This document shows, piece by piece, positions 52,401-61,941 of a stretch of DNA of 64,000 nt. Location of the stretch: assembly GCA_900107185.1 (NCBI GenBank), contig FNPA01000004.1:124001-188000 (forward strand). The letters run 5' to 3'. This DNA is from Ruminococcaceae bacterium YAD3003 (GTDB lineage: Bacteria; Bacillota; Clostridia; Saccharofermentanales; Saccharofermentanaceae). A model generated the notes under the pieces. That model was not told the DNA's origin and ran no database searches. It worked only from the letters and a program-made list of their open reading frames with translations. The position numbers and the translations under genes were made by a program. Within the stretch, counting starts at the first letter, position 1, and each line of letters begins with the position of its first letter.

Positions 52401-55037
52401 ATGAGACGTAACCGCCGAACTTTGATACTTACTCTTGTAGTAACGTTTTTACTCATGTTCCTTCTTACGATTTTTACCGTAGGAAACATTTACAAAACCT
52501 CCTATAACAACGTATATGAGGTTGGTAGTGATAAGACTACAGCTATCACGGCAGATCTTGAGAAATACCTTGAAAATGCCAAGTCAGTTCTCTGGGTTAC
52601 AGCTGATACCGTAGACCACATGTTGGCCGAAGGTGCAACTTACGATGAGATAGTTGATTACATCAGCCGTGAATCCTATAACACTGAAACACAATTCGAT
52701 TCCACATATACAGGTATCTACGGAGTAATTAACGGCAAGTATGCTGACGGTCTCGGATGGGTACCTCCGGAAGGATATGATGCAACACAGAGAGACTGGT
52801 ACAAGGCGGCTCTTGCAGCAGAAGGTCAGGTTATCGTTACATCACCTTACGTCGAGGCACAGAGCGGTGACGTCGTAATTTCTGTTTGTAAAACACTTTC
52901 GAATAACAATAATGTAATCGGTCTTGACCTTACATTGTCAGGCGTTCAGGACACAGTTGAAGACGTTCAGATCAACGGTACAGGTTATGGTGTCATTCTT
53001 AACAACGACGGAATGATCATTGCAAACCCTGACAAGGAGTTGAACGGTAAGTATTACACCGACTATCCGGAAACAGCTGATCTGTTTGATACAGCTCTTA
53101 AGACAGGTGAGGGTAATTTCACTGCAGTTGTCGGAGGAAAGAATTGTACAGTCTTTGTTGACCAGGTATTGGATCAGTGGACTCTCGTTATCATTACAGA
53201 AGATACACAGCTTTTCGAAGCACCGAGAAGCATTCTCGTTGTAAGTGTCATTGTTAACCTCAGCGCATTTATTCTTCTCGCCGGCTTCTACATTCTGAGC
53301 TATCAGTACGAGATCAAGGCTAATAAGCGTCTTGATGAAATGAAGGCATTAGAGCAGCAGAAGGATTACGAAGCTAAACTCCTCAAACTTGAAAAGACTG
53401 CGGCTGATACCGCAAACAAGGCAAAGAGTGACTTCCTTGCCGATATGTCCCACGAGATCAGAACTCCTATCAATGCCGTTCTCGGTATGAATGAGATGAT
53501 CCTCAACAAGTGCGAAGATGAAGAGATCCTCGATTATGCTTCGAGCATTAAGAGCGCAGGTAAGACACTCCTCTCGATCATTAATAACATTTTGGATTTC
53601 TCCAAGATCGAAGACGGCAAGATGAATCTTGTTCCTGTTGAGTTCGATACAACGGTACTCATTACCGGACTTGTTAATTCCATCAGCGAGCGTGCAAAGG
53701 CTAAGCAGCTCGATCTTATTGTTGACGTAGATGAGACAGTTCCGTCAAAGCTCTATGGTGACGATGTACGTATCAGCCAGGTAATCATGAACCTTCTTAC
53801 AAATGGTGTTAAGTACACCGAAGAAGGAAGCGTTACCATCCGTGTGCAGAACCAGGGTATTAACGGTGACGACGTTAACCTCAGAGTTGATGTAATCGAT
53901 ACAGGTATCGGTATCAAGGAAGAGGATATGGATAAGCTTACAAAGTCATTTGAGCGTATCGAAGAGAAGAGAAACCGTCATATTGAAGGTACCGGTCTCG
54001 GTATGTCCATTGTTACAAAACTCTTGAAGATGATGAACAGTCAGCTCGAGGTGCACAGTGTTTACGGTGAAGGTTCTTCATTCGGATTCAATCTTTCTCT
54101 GCGCATTGTAGATCATGAGCCTATCGGCAAGTTCGAAGAGAGAAGAAAGAGTATCTACAAGAAGAAGGATGATACCGGACGTCTTAATGTTCCCGGATTA
54201 CGTGTTCTCGTTACTGACGATAACGAGATGAACCTGAAGGTTGCTGCCAACCTCTTGCAGTTCTTCAGCGTTTATCCCGTTTTGTGTACGTCAGGACAGG
54301 GAACTATCGATCTGTGCGAGAGAGAACAATATGACATTATTTTCCTCGATCACATGATGCCTAAGATGGATGGTATTGAGTGCCTTGAAATCCTGAAGGA
54401 AAGAAATCTCATAGGTAATGCCACTGTTATAGCACTGACGGCAAACGCTGTTGTAGGTGCCAAGGAGCAGTTCCTTGAGGCAGGATTTGATGATTATCTG
54501 TCAAAGCCTATCCTTCTCGATGATCTCGAAGCAATGCTCAGAAAACATGTTCCTGAATCTGCTATTGTCAGTGCTCCTGTTAGCGCTGTTGAGAATAAGA
54601 CACAGACTCAGGCTGTACCTCAGAAAGAAGATGATTTTGAGGTAATGGAGTTTAATCCTGAAGGTGTTTCTGATACAGGTTCTGAATCAGAATTAACAAT
54701 AGATAAGGCAAGAACAGCAGGTCTTAATGTAGAAGAAGGAATCAGCTTCGCAGCAGGTGATGAAGGTTTCTATCTTGAGATCCTGCGTGATTACGCGAAG
54801 GAAGCTGAGTCAAAGTGTTCTAAGTTGGATGCTTTTGCTAAATCAAAGGATTGGAAGAACTATAACATCCTCGTTCACTCGATGAAGAGTGCTTCTAAGA
54901 CTGTCGGCGCAGCAGATCTTACTGAGAAGGCGAGAAAGTTGGAAGAGGCAGCCGGAAATCAGGATGCGGATTATGTTCTTGCAAACCATGAAGAACTCGT
55001 AAATGAATACAGAGACCTTGCAAAGAGGCTGATGTAA
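52401..55037 (+). CDS. Hybrid sensor histidine kinase (dCache-HisKA-HATPase-REC-HPt)
   Basis: An 878-residue phosphorelay protein. Helix 1 (8-30) and helix 2 (about 280-305) flank an external dCache-like sensor with GLGWVPPEGYDATQRDWYKAA. After a coiled coil comes HisKA with the phospho-His in DMSHEIRTP near 351, then the ATPase with LLTNGVKYT, DTGIGIKEED and GTGLGMSIV. A receiver (about 600-715) has VTDDNEMN and the phospho-Asp in IFLDHMMPKMDG near 649. The HPt domain ends the protein with the His in ILVHSMKSASKT near 825. A full relay is thus on one chain, but no downstream response regulator is next to it. First gene of the signalling locus. Confidence 0.93.
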   Translation: MRRNRRTLILTLVVTFLLMFLLTIFTVGNIYKTSYNNVYEVGSDKTTAITADLEKYLENAKSVLWVTADTVDHMLAEGATYDEIVDYISRESYNTETQFDSTYTGIYGVINGKYADGLGWVPPEGYDATQRDWYKAALAAEGQVIVTSPYVEAQSGDVVISVCKTLSNNNNVIGLDLTLSGVQDTVEDVQINGTGYGVILNNDGMIIANPDKELNGKYYTDYPETADLFDTALKTGEGNFTAVVGGKNCTVFVDQVLDQWTLVIITEDTQLFEAPRSILVVSVIVNLSAFILLAGFYILSYQYEIKANKRLDEMKALEQQKDYEAKLLKLEKTAADTANKAKSDFLADMSHEIRTPINAVLGMNEMILNKCEDEEILDYASSIKSAGKTLLSIINNILDFSKIEDGKMNLVPVEFDTTVLITGLVNSISERAKAKQLDLIVDVDETVPSKLYGDDVRISQVIMNLLTNGVKYTEEGSVTIRVQNQGINGDDVNLRVDVIDTGIGIKEEDMDKLTKSFERIEEKRNRHIEGTGLGMSIVTKLLKMMNSQLEVHSVYGEGSSFGFNLSLRIVDHEPIGKFEERRKSIYKKKDDTGRLNVPGLRVLVTDDNEMNLKVAANLLQFFSVYPVLCTSGQGTIDLCEREQYDIIFLDHMMPKMDGIECLEILKERNLIGNATVIALTANAVVGAKEQFLEAGFDDYLSKPILLDDLEAMLRKHVPESAIVSAPVSAVENKTQTQAVPQKEDDFEVMEFNPEGVSDTGSESELTIDKARTAGLNVEEGISFAAGDEGFYLEILRDYAKEAESKCSKLDAFAKSKDWKNYNILVHSMKSASKTVGAADLTEKARKLEEAAGNQDADYVLANHEELVNEYRDLAKRLM

Positions 55038-55060
55038 AGTCGAAACGTGGGGAATGACTT

Positions 55061-56545
55061 ATGGTTTTGATTGAGAAGTTTAAGAATCTGCCGAAGGAAA
55101 AGAAGATTGCATTTTCTGTTTTTCTAGGAATCGTTATTATTGCTTTCATTGCTTTCGTCATTATGATGGCAAGGAGCGGTTATCTTGCGACGACAATGAG
55201 GCTTCTCAGAGTTGAAGGAACCGTAAGTATTGAAGATTCAAAGGGCGGTGTTAAGCCTGTCATTGATAACATAAGATTCCAGTCAGGTGATGCCCTGAGT
55301 ACAGGTCCTGACGGAATTGCATCCATCGGTCTTGATGATACCAAGGTAGTTACTCTCGAGAATGACAGCAGAGCCGAATTCTTTAAGAGATCAAAGCAGC
55401 TCGAATTAAAGCTTACAAAGGGCGGTCTGTATTTTGAAGTTACAGAGCATCTTGATGATGATGAGACGTATGAGATCAAAACATCGAATATGACTGTTGG
55501 TATCAGAGGCACTTCAGGTTATGTCTTCTATGATGAGAATGGTCTTGAGTCAATTGTTGTTACTGACGGTGTTGTAAAGATTACTGCAACAAATCCTGCT
55601 ACCGGTGAGGTTAAGACAACAGAGATTCACGGAGGACAGGAAGCGAAAGTATTCCTGTATTCAAATAAGGCGTCAGGTGACAGCGTAGTGTTCTCAGTTA
55701 AGGATATTACTGAAGAAGATTTAAGTGAATTCCCTCTGTCCATGATCGTTGAGAACAAGGATCTCATGAAGAGAATTTGTGAATACAACAATTGGAGTGA
55801 GGAAAAGCTCATCAGTCTTTATAACGGCATAAAGAATGTTATCGCGAGTGGTGAACAGGTTGAATTGTCTCCTACTCCGTCAACATCTTCCACGCCTACA
55901 CCAGTTCCGACAGTAAGTGGTACTCCTACCCCTGCAATTACTCCGGTTCCTACCGATGAACCGGCACCTGATGACGGCAACGGTGGTGGAGACGATAATG
56001 GTGCAGAACCTACAACAGCTCCTGCTGAAACATCGCCGTCTCCTGTATCAACATTTACAGTATCATTTGATGCTAACGGACATGGTACAGCTCCTGAATC
56101 TCAGACAGTTAACAAGGGCAGTACTGCATCCAGACCTTCAGATCCCGAAGCAGAAGGTTACGAATTCGGAGGCTGGTATAAGAATTCCGATTGTACGGAA
56201 GAATACAGTTTTGATTCTGAAGTCAACGGTAATATTGTCCTCTATGCTAAATGGATTGAGATAACACCCGAAACTGATCCTGATGAAGAACCTGCTCTGA
56301 CCGGTGATTACGAGTGGTATACCAAATATGTCTGGGGAGAAACCTACAACGGAAGAACGGTCTATATTATCTGTTTGGATAATGCCGATTATCATGGTTA
56401 TGTTAAAGGCGAAGGCTGGGTATCACTTGGAGGTTGGAGCGATCCTCCGCGTGAAGGAGTAAGATATTTCACTCTCGGCAATGGTGATATCTATTATGCA
56501 GAGGAAGCTCAGATTGTAGAATCTCAGGTTGTTGGTACAACCTGA
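55061..56545 (+). CDS. FecR-domain surface protein with InlB-type repeat
   Basis: A 494-residue protein with one membrane helix (about 15-35) after a basic N-terminus, then an external FecR domain (about 45-195: FQSGDALSTGPDGIASIGL, NMTVGIRGTSGYVFY, GGQEAKVF). A Thr/Pro-rich linker (270-330: TPTPVPTVSGTPTPA) leads to one Listeria-Bacteroides (InlB B) repeat, VSFDANGHGTAPESQTV to GGWYKNSDCTEEY, and a Trp/Tyr-rich tail. GGGGAATG precedes the ATG. FecR-like proteins are frequently next to CHASE2 cyclases, as here; it probably binds a wall or surface ligand. Confidence 0.87.
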   Translation: MVLIEKFKNLPKEKKIAFSVFLGIVIIAFIAFVIMMARSGYLATTMRLLRVEGTVSIEDSKGGVKPVIDNIRFQSGDALSTGPDGIASIGLDDTKVVTLENDSRAEFFKRSKQLELKLTKGGLYFEVTEHLDDDETYEIKTSNMTVGIRGTSGYVFYDENGLESIVVTDGVVKITATNPATGEVKTTEIHGGQEAKVFLYSNKASGDSVVFSVKDITEEDLSEFPLSMIVENKDLMKRICEYNNWSEEKLISLYNGIKNVIASGEQVELSPTPSTSSTPTPVPTVSGTPTPAITPVPTDEPAPDDGNGGGDDNGAEPTTAPAETSPSPVSTFTVSFDANGHGTAPESQTVNKGSTASRPSDPEAEGYEFGGWYKNSDCTEEYSFDSEVNGNIVLYAKWIEITPETDPDEEPALTGDYEWYTKYVWGETYNGRTVYIICLDNADYHGYVKGEGWVSLGGWSDPPREGVRYFTLGNGDIYYAEEAQIVESQVVGTT

Positions 56546-56557
56546 TAAATATGTGAT

Positions 56558-58369
56558 ATGAATAAGCAGACCAAAACTATAATTGCCTCATTGGTATGGG
56601 CCCTTGTAATTACTGTTTTATGCGGTTCAGGTCTTTTACGCAATGCTGAATTATGGTTTTGTGATGAGCTCTTCCAGAGAAGAGAAGCCGTACCCGGAGA
56701 CATAATCGTAATCGGTATTGATGAAAATGATCTCAAGAAGTTGGGACCATATTACACTTGGGACAGATCGATTATGGCTTCTGCTCTGGACGTTCTGGCA
56801 TCTGACCCGGATAATCTTCCTGCAGTAGTAGCTATCGATACTTTATATGCCGGTACCACTAATGAGGAAGCAGATGCAAAACTGGCGGAATCGGCTGCAC
56901 GGTTAGGTAATGTTGTTACTGCAACAGAAGCTCATTTTGGTACTAAGAGAATATTTGGTGCAACTGTATTAATCGATAATTATGCGGTATTAAATTATGA
57001 AGAACCGTATGATCAATTAATGGAAGTTACTACACAGGGTCACATCAATGCCATGTATGATGATGACGGTGTTATGCGTCATGCAATCTGGTATGTTGAA
57101 CCTGATGGAGCCCAGGGCAAACGAGTTTGTTCGATGGCATATGAGGTAGCTTCAATCTATGCCAAGAAAAATGGGATTGCTATATCTGAACCTCCTGTAA
57201 ACGGAAGAGGACAGTTTTATGTTTCCTTTACAGGTGGTCCCAGAGATTTTTATGACGGGATTACACTCAGCATGCTTATTAACGGTGAAGTACCGTCATC
57301 TTATTTTGCAGGCAAGATAGTTCTTATCGGACCTTATGCTCCGGGTCTTCAGGATTCATATTTTACTCCTATTGACCGCGGTCAGATGATGTATGGCGTT
57401 GAGTACCAGGCAAATGTTATCCAGTGCATTTTGAATGGCAGTTATAAGGAGGAAGCTCCTGATCTGTTCCAGATAGGAGCACTGTTTATTATTTGTGCGG
57501 CATTCTATTATTTCTGCGATAACAGAAGACTGCTGTTCGCTGTTCCTGCACTTATCATCGGTGAAGCATTATCAATCGGTTGTGCGCTCATCTTTTATTC
57601 TCTTGGAACGATTATTCATGCTCTGTGGGTTCCGTTGGCATTGCTTATTCTATTTGTAATCAGTGTTTCAGGAAATTATATCCGTGCAGCAATTGCAAGA
57701 CAGAACGTTACCAAGACATTTGAGCGTTATGTCGCTCCCAATATCGTAGGTGAGATTCTGAAGGAAGGCACAGACTCCTTAAAGCTCGGAGGAAAGACGG
57801 TTGATATAGCGGTTCTGTTCGTTGATGTCAGAGGCTTTACCACCATGTCCGAGAGGCTCTCTCCTGAAACTGTTGTTTATATTCTTAACCAATATCTCTC
57901 CATGGCCAGTGGCTTTGTTGAAGAAACAAATGGAACCGTAGATAAGTTTGTCGGCGATGCCATGATGGCATTTTGGGGAGCACCAATTAAAGATCAAGAT
58001 CCGGTTTATCATGCGTGTCTTACAGCACTCTGTATAATAAAGGGAGTTGAAGAAATATCAGCGAAGCTTAAGGAAGAGATCGGTGAAGAGATTCATGTCG
58101 GTGTCGGAATTAATTACGGTCCTGCAGTCGTTGGTAATATGGGATCAGAGAAGCGTATGGATTACACAGCCATCGGAGATACCGTAAATACTGCTGCAAG
58201 ACTTGAGGCCAATGCACCGGCCGGAACGATTTATATCAGCCGCTCCGTAGCTGACAGATTAAACGGGAAAATGAAGTTTGAACCACTTGAACAGCCTATC
58301 AAGCTTAAGGGTAAGGCAGACGGTTTTGAAATATTGAAGCTTATCGGTCTTGACGACCGGTTTGAATAA
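56558..58369 (+). CDS. CHASE2 domain class III nucleotide cyclase
   Basis: A 603-residue membrane enzyme. One N-terminal helix, an external CHASE2 sensor (about 30-300: VIGIDENDLKKLGPYYTWDRS), then about three helices (305-375) and a class III cyclase domain (about 400-595). VLFVDVRGFTTMSERLSP and KFVGDAMMAFWGAP carry the two metal-binding Asp residues, and RMDYTAIGDTVNTAARLE the base- and transition-state residues, so it looks active; the Lys in DKFVGDA favours ATP over GTP. The short ribosome site (TGATATG region) is weak. Product is probably cAMP. Confidence 0.9.
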   Translation: MNKQTKTIIASLVWALVITVLCGSGLLRNAELWFCDELFQRREAVPGDIIVIGIDENDLKKLGPYYTWDRSIMASALDVLASDPDNLPAVVAIDTLYAGTTNEEADAKLAESAARLGNVVTATEAHFGTKRIFGATVLIDNYAVLNYEEPYDQLMEVTTQGHINAMYDDDGVMRHAIWYVEPDGAQGKRVCSMAYEVASIYAKKNGIAISEPPVNGRGQFYVSFTGGPRDFYDGITLSMLINGEVPSSYFAGKIVLIGPYAPGLQDSYFTPIDRGQMMYGVEYQANVIQCILNGSYKEEAPDLFQIGALFIICAAFYYFCDNRRLLFAVPALIIGEALSIGCALIFYSLGTIIHALWVPLALLILFVISVSGNYIRAAIARQNVTKTFERYVAPNIVGEILKEGTDSLKLGGKTVDIAVLFVDVRGFTTMSERLSPETVVYILNQYLSMASGFVEETNGTVDKFVGDAMMAFWGAPIKDQDPVYHACLTALCIIKGVEEISAKLKEEIGEEIHVGVGINYGPAVVGNMGSEKRMDYTAIGDTVNTAARLEANAPAGTIYISRSVADRLNGKMKFEPLEQPIKLKGKADGFEILKLIGLDDRFE

Positions 58370-58380
58370 GGAGGAATATG

Positions 58381-60093
58381 ATGCTTACGTTTTTTGGCAG
58401 AGGTTCTGCATTCTCGGACCAACAGAACAGTTCTTACTTTGAGGACAACAACGATCTCATTCTTATCGATTGTCCTATGGATTCATTTGATATCCTGAAA
58501 AAATGGGATCTTACCAAGTATAAGCACATATATCTTTTGATCACACATACTCACGGTGATCACGTAGGCGGAGTCGGTATGCTGGTTGACTGGCTGTACT
58601 TTATGGTTCACATCCCGATTACAATTATTGCACCTTGCGAGGAAGTCAGGGCAGATATCAAATATATGCTCAAGAATCTTGAAGGCTGTAATGACTTCTG
58701 GTATGAACTTATTACTGTTGATGAACTTAACAAGCCGTGGTTTAACCGTGCGATTCCTACTACACATTCACCTGAACTTAAGGGTAAGTGTTTTGGATAT
58801 AACCTCATAATCGAAGATAAAAATGTTGTCTATACAGGTGATACCAATACCACTGCTCCTTTCGATAAGTTTATTAAGGAAGGCACATACCTTTATATTG
58901 AGGTTTCTGCGCACCATTCGAATGTACATCTCTACTATGAGGACTTACGACCGAAGCTCGAAGAGTATGTCTCTAGAGGAGCAAAGGTATATCTCATGCA
59001 CATGGATGATGAGAAGAAGGTTCTCGACAGTTTTTATGACATCGACGTAAGACCTGCACCGCTTGTAAAAGATGTTATTCTCGGTGACAACTCAATGGTT
59101 CTCAATGGCGTTTTGGAAATTACGGACAGACTCTATAAAGATATGTGCATGAACGACAGCCCGGACCATCAGATGCTGTTCTCTTATCTGACTGAACTTG
59201 CGGAGATGATAGTTGAAGCTGACAGAGCTAGTTTCTGGAAGTGGGATAAGAGAAAGGGCCAGTTATGGACAATGTCTGCAACCGGCATTGATAAGATATC
59301 TATTCCTGATAATACGGGACTTGTCGGCAAGGCATTGAGAACACAGAAAACGGTTATTACAAACAATCCTTATTCTGATCCTGATTTCAACAGTGCTATC
59401 GACAAAAAGACAGGTTATAAGACGAAGTCAGTTCTCGTTCTTCCTGTTGCAGATATCAATGGTAACTTTATAGGTGCACTGCAGTTGATCAACAAGAATT
59501 CCGATTCAGGGTTTGATGCAATTTCAGACACCCGTAAGCTCTCTTTGGCAGCACTCATGTGCGGCATTGCCCTGGAGTCAGAAACATTCCTCGAAGACTC
59601 ACATCACGATAAGCTCACAACTCTTAAAAACAGAATGGGATTCTATTATGATTTCAGCAGAAAGTATAAAGACTATCTCATTCCCGAATCACAAAAGCAG
59701 ATGTCATTATTCATTTGTGATATCGACAAGTTTAAGAGAGTAAACGATACATACGGACATAATGCAGGCGATGATGTTCTGGCATTTACTGCACACCTTC
59801 TGGAATCCTGCTGCAGCGAGACTGCCAGTGTATACAGATGGGGCGGAGAAGAGTTCGTAATGGTTATGAGAGATACTGATCTTGAAGGCTCAATTGAGAA
59901 GGCAGAAGAAATAAGAGTAAAGCTTATGAATTCTGAAATTGAAGCAGACGGCAATAAGATTAAGTGCACACTGAGTTTCGGCTGTGCTCTTTTTGATCCT
60001 TCTAAATCAATCGAAGATAACATCAGCATAGCTGACGAGAGATTGTATGTTGCAAAGGAATCAGGCAGAAACAGAGTCTGCTGGGGTGAATAA
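58381..60093 (+). CDS. Metallo-beta-lactamase-GAF-GGDEF fusion
   Basis: A 570-residue soluble protein. Residues 1-215 are a metallo-beta-lactamase fold with THTHGDHVGG near 55, DTNTTAPF near 160 and a later His (YLMHMDDE), so metal sites appear complete. A GAF domain (about 235-390: DRASFWKWDKRKG, NTGLVGKALRT, GALQLINK) follows, then GGDEF (about 405-570) with LTTLKNRMGFYYD, CDIDKFKRVNDTYGHN and RWGGEEFVMV. It should make c-di-GMP; no RxxD site is seen. AAGGAGGAAT precedes twin ATGs at 58378 and 58381; the latter has better spacing. Confidence 0.88.
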   Translation: MLTFFGRGSAFSDQQNSSYFEDNNDLILIDCPMDSFDILKKWDLTKYKHIYLLITHTHGDHVGGVGMLVDWLYFMVHIPITIIAPCEEVRADIKYMLKNLEGCNDFWYELITVDELNKPWFNRAIPTTHSPELKGKCFGYNLIIEDKNVVYTGDTNTTAPFDKFIKEGTYLYIEVSAHHSNVHLYYEDLRPKLEEYVSRGAKVYLMHMDDEKKVLDSFYDIDVRPAPLVKDVILGDNSMVLNGVLEITDRLYKDMCMNDSPDHQMLFSYLTELAEMIVEADRASFWKWDKRKGQLWTMSATGIDKISIPDNTGLVGKALRTQKTVITNNPYSDPDFNSAIDKKTGYKTKSVLVLPVADINGNFIGALQLINKNSDSGFDAISDTRKLSLAALMCGIALESETFLEDSHHDKLTTLKNRMGFYYDFSRKYKDYLIPESQKQMSLFICDIDKFKRVNDTYGHNAGDDVLAFTAHLLESCCSETASVYRWGGEEFVMVMRDTDLEGSIEKAEEIRVKLMNSEIEADGNKIKCTLSFGCALFDPSKSIEDNISIADERLYVAKESGRNRVCWGE

Positions 60094-60095
60094 AA

Positions 60096-61925
60096 ATGAA
60101 GATTTGCTTATTCATTGGAGACATGTACAGAGATTTTGCTCTGTCGATCATAGAGAACATTGACAGATATGCCCGTCAGGGACATAGGGTCGATGTGTTC
60201 GGAATGTGCTCGGTTTCATCGAGTAACCCTCTCCATGTTAACGGTATGAAGAGCATCTTATCTCTTCCTGATGTTCATGATTATGATGGCGTAATTATCT
60301 GCTACGATACTCTTATCCATGAGCAGATTGGAGCAGATCTCGTTGAAGATCTGCTGGCTGATATGGAAGTTCCGCCGGTCGTAAGTATCAGAGCTTCAAT
60401 CCCCGGTTTTTATAACATCATTCCCGACAACAGAGACCTGATGTATAAAGTTGCGAAGCATGTAATATCCAAATGCAAAACCGGAGATATTGGTTTTGTA
60501 ACCGGAATGGATGAACTGGAAGATTCATATGAGAGAAGAGAGGGTTTTGAAAAGGCTATGAAAGAGGCAGGCTATACTGTCTCGGAGGATAAGGTTTTCC
60601 ATGGCGATTACTGGATAAGATTAGGACGTCAGATGGCAGATTTCTTTATTAAGGAAGAGGGAACTCTGCCTGAGGCTATTATCTGTTCCAATGACTACGA
60701 AGCTATCTCACTCAGTAATGAATTGATCCAGAGAGGTTACAGAATTCCTGAAGATACAATGGTAAGCGGTGTAGATAATACCGTTGAGTCTGCTGAACAT
60801 GTTCCTTCTATAACTACAACGGAAATCTCAAACGAGATTCTTGTAGATACAGCAATTAAGATTATTGAGGATGTAATAGCAGGCAATAAACCTGAATTGA
60901 ACACCTATATCCCCGGCAATCTTATTCTTCGTGAGAGCACAGGAGACCTTCAGGTTGTAAGAGATGTATACAGAGCGCTTTGCCTTCAGAATGTTGCTTC
61001 TTCCGTAACAATGGATGACGGAAGAGATTTTGTTGTCATCAATGGTTTGTTCGAAGGCGCATTAACCAAAGAAGAATTGATCAAGGTAACTCTTGACCAG
61101 TTTAGAAATATCGAGAGTGTCGGGTCAATATATCTGGTCAGATATGCAGAGGATTGCAGATTGCTGGTCGGTTACTATTCTGACAAGGGAGAAGATAAGA
61201 TCGGTGATGTAAAGTTCCCGACTGATAAGCTTCTGCCTGACGGAATGGAGAATGATGACAAAGGTACCCGTATACATCTTCCGATTACATATAAGAATGA
61301 AGCATATGGGTATGCTCTGCTGGTTGTTGATACGGATATTCAGAACTTTATAAACTTTAAGATTGAATACATTCTTACCCAGGTTGCCCAGAACATTAAT
61401 AAACTTGAGCTCTACAGCAAATTGTCCGGTGTTGCGGATATTATGACCCTGTACATTCAGGATCCTCTTACGGGAATAAATAACAGAAGAGGTTTTGAAA
61501 AGAGAATTTCCGAGATGTTTGATGATGAAGGCAAACGTTTAAAAGATATTGCAATTGTCTCTATTGATATGGATGAACTCAAGTATATTAATGATACTTT
61601 CGGTCATAACGTAGGTGATGAAGCTATCAAGGAGACTGCCAATTGTATTAACAGTGCACTTAAGTCCGGCGAATTCGTTGCCAGAATGGGCGGAGACGAA
61701 TTTGCTGTTGTGCTGATAATTACAGACTCTGTAAGACTCGGTAAGTTTATTAGAGACGTCAGAAATAATATCAGGGAAATTAACAAAACGGGTAAATACC
61801 CGTTTGAATTAAGTTCAAGTATCGGAACATGTGAAGTAACTGACTGGCATGGCCTTACCGATGCAATGAAGAAAGCTGACAAAGCCATGTATCTGGAAAA
61901 GAAAGCAAAGAAAAAGAACAGATAA
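60096..61925 (+). CDS. Periplasmic-binding-protein-like GGDEF protein
   Basis: A 609-residue cytoplasmic protein. Residues 1-285 resemble the LacI/PurR ligand domain (VFGMCSVSSSNP, GDIGFVTGMDELEDSYERREGF, PEAIICSNDYEAISL, MVSGVDNTVES) but without a DNA-binding headpiece or signal peptide. A GAF-like middle part (about 290-460) leads to GGDEF (about 465-609) with LTGINNRRGFEKR, IDMDELKYINDTFGHN and ARMGGDEFAVVL. Ligand-controlled c-di-GMP synthesis inside the cell is expected. It begins 3 bases after the MBL-GGDEF gene, so both are cotranslated. Confidence 0.88.
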   Translation: MKICLFIGDMYRDFALSIIENIDRYARQGHRVDVFGMCSVSSSNPLHVNGMKSILSLPDVHDYDGVIICYDTLIHEQIGADLVEDLLADMEVPPVVSIRASIPGFYNIIPDNRDLMYKVAKHVISKCKTGDIGFVTGMDELEDSYERREGFEKAMKEAGYTVSEDKVFHGDYWIRLGRQMADFFIKEEGTLPEAIICSNDYEAISLSNELIQRGYRIPEDTMVSGVDNTVESAEHVPSITTTEISNEILVDTAIKIIEDVIAGNKPELNTYIPGNLILRESTGDLQVVRDVYRALCLQNVASSVTMDDGRDFVVINGLFEGALTKEELIKVTLDQFRNIESVGSIYLVRYAEDCRLLVGYYSDKGEDKIGDVKFPTDKLLPDGMENDDKGTRIHLPITYKNEAYGYALLVVDTDIQNFINFKIEYILTQVAQNINKLELYSKLSGVADIMTLYIQDPLTGINNRRGFEKRISEMFDDEGKRLKDIAIVSIDMDELKYINDTFGHNVGDEAIKETANCINSALKSGEFVARMGGDEFAVVLIITDSVRLGKFIRDVRNNIREINKTGKYPFELSSSIGTCEVTDWHGLTDAMKKADKAMYLEKKAKKKNR

Positions 61926-61941
61926 CTTCTGTTCTTTTTTA
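61915..61941. terminator. Terminator at the end of the signalling locus
   Basis: AGAACAGA/TCTGTTCT stem with the stop codon in the loop and a T-run. It also forms the 3' boundary of the convergent glycerate kinase gene. Confidence 0.82.
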
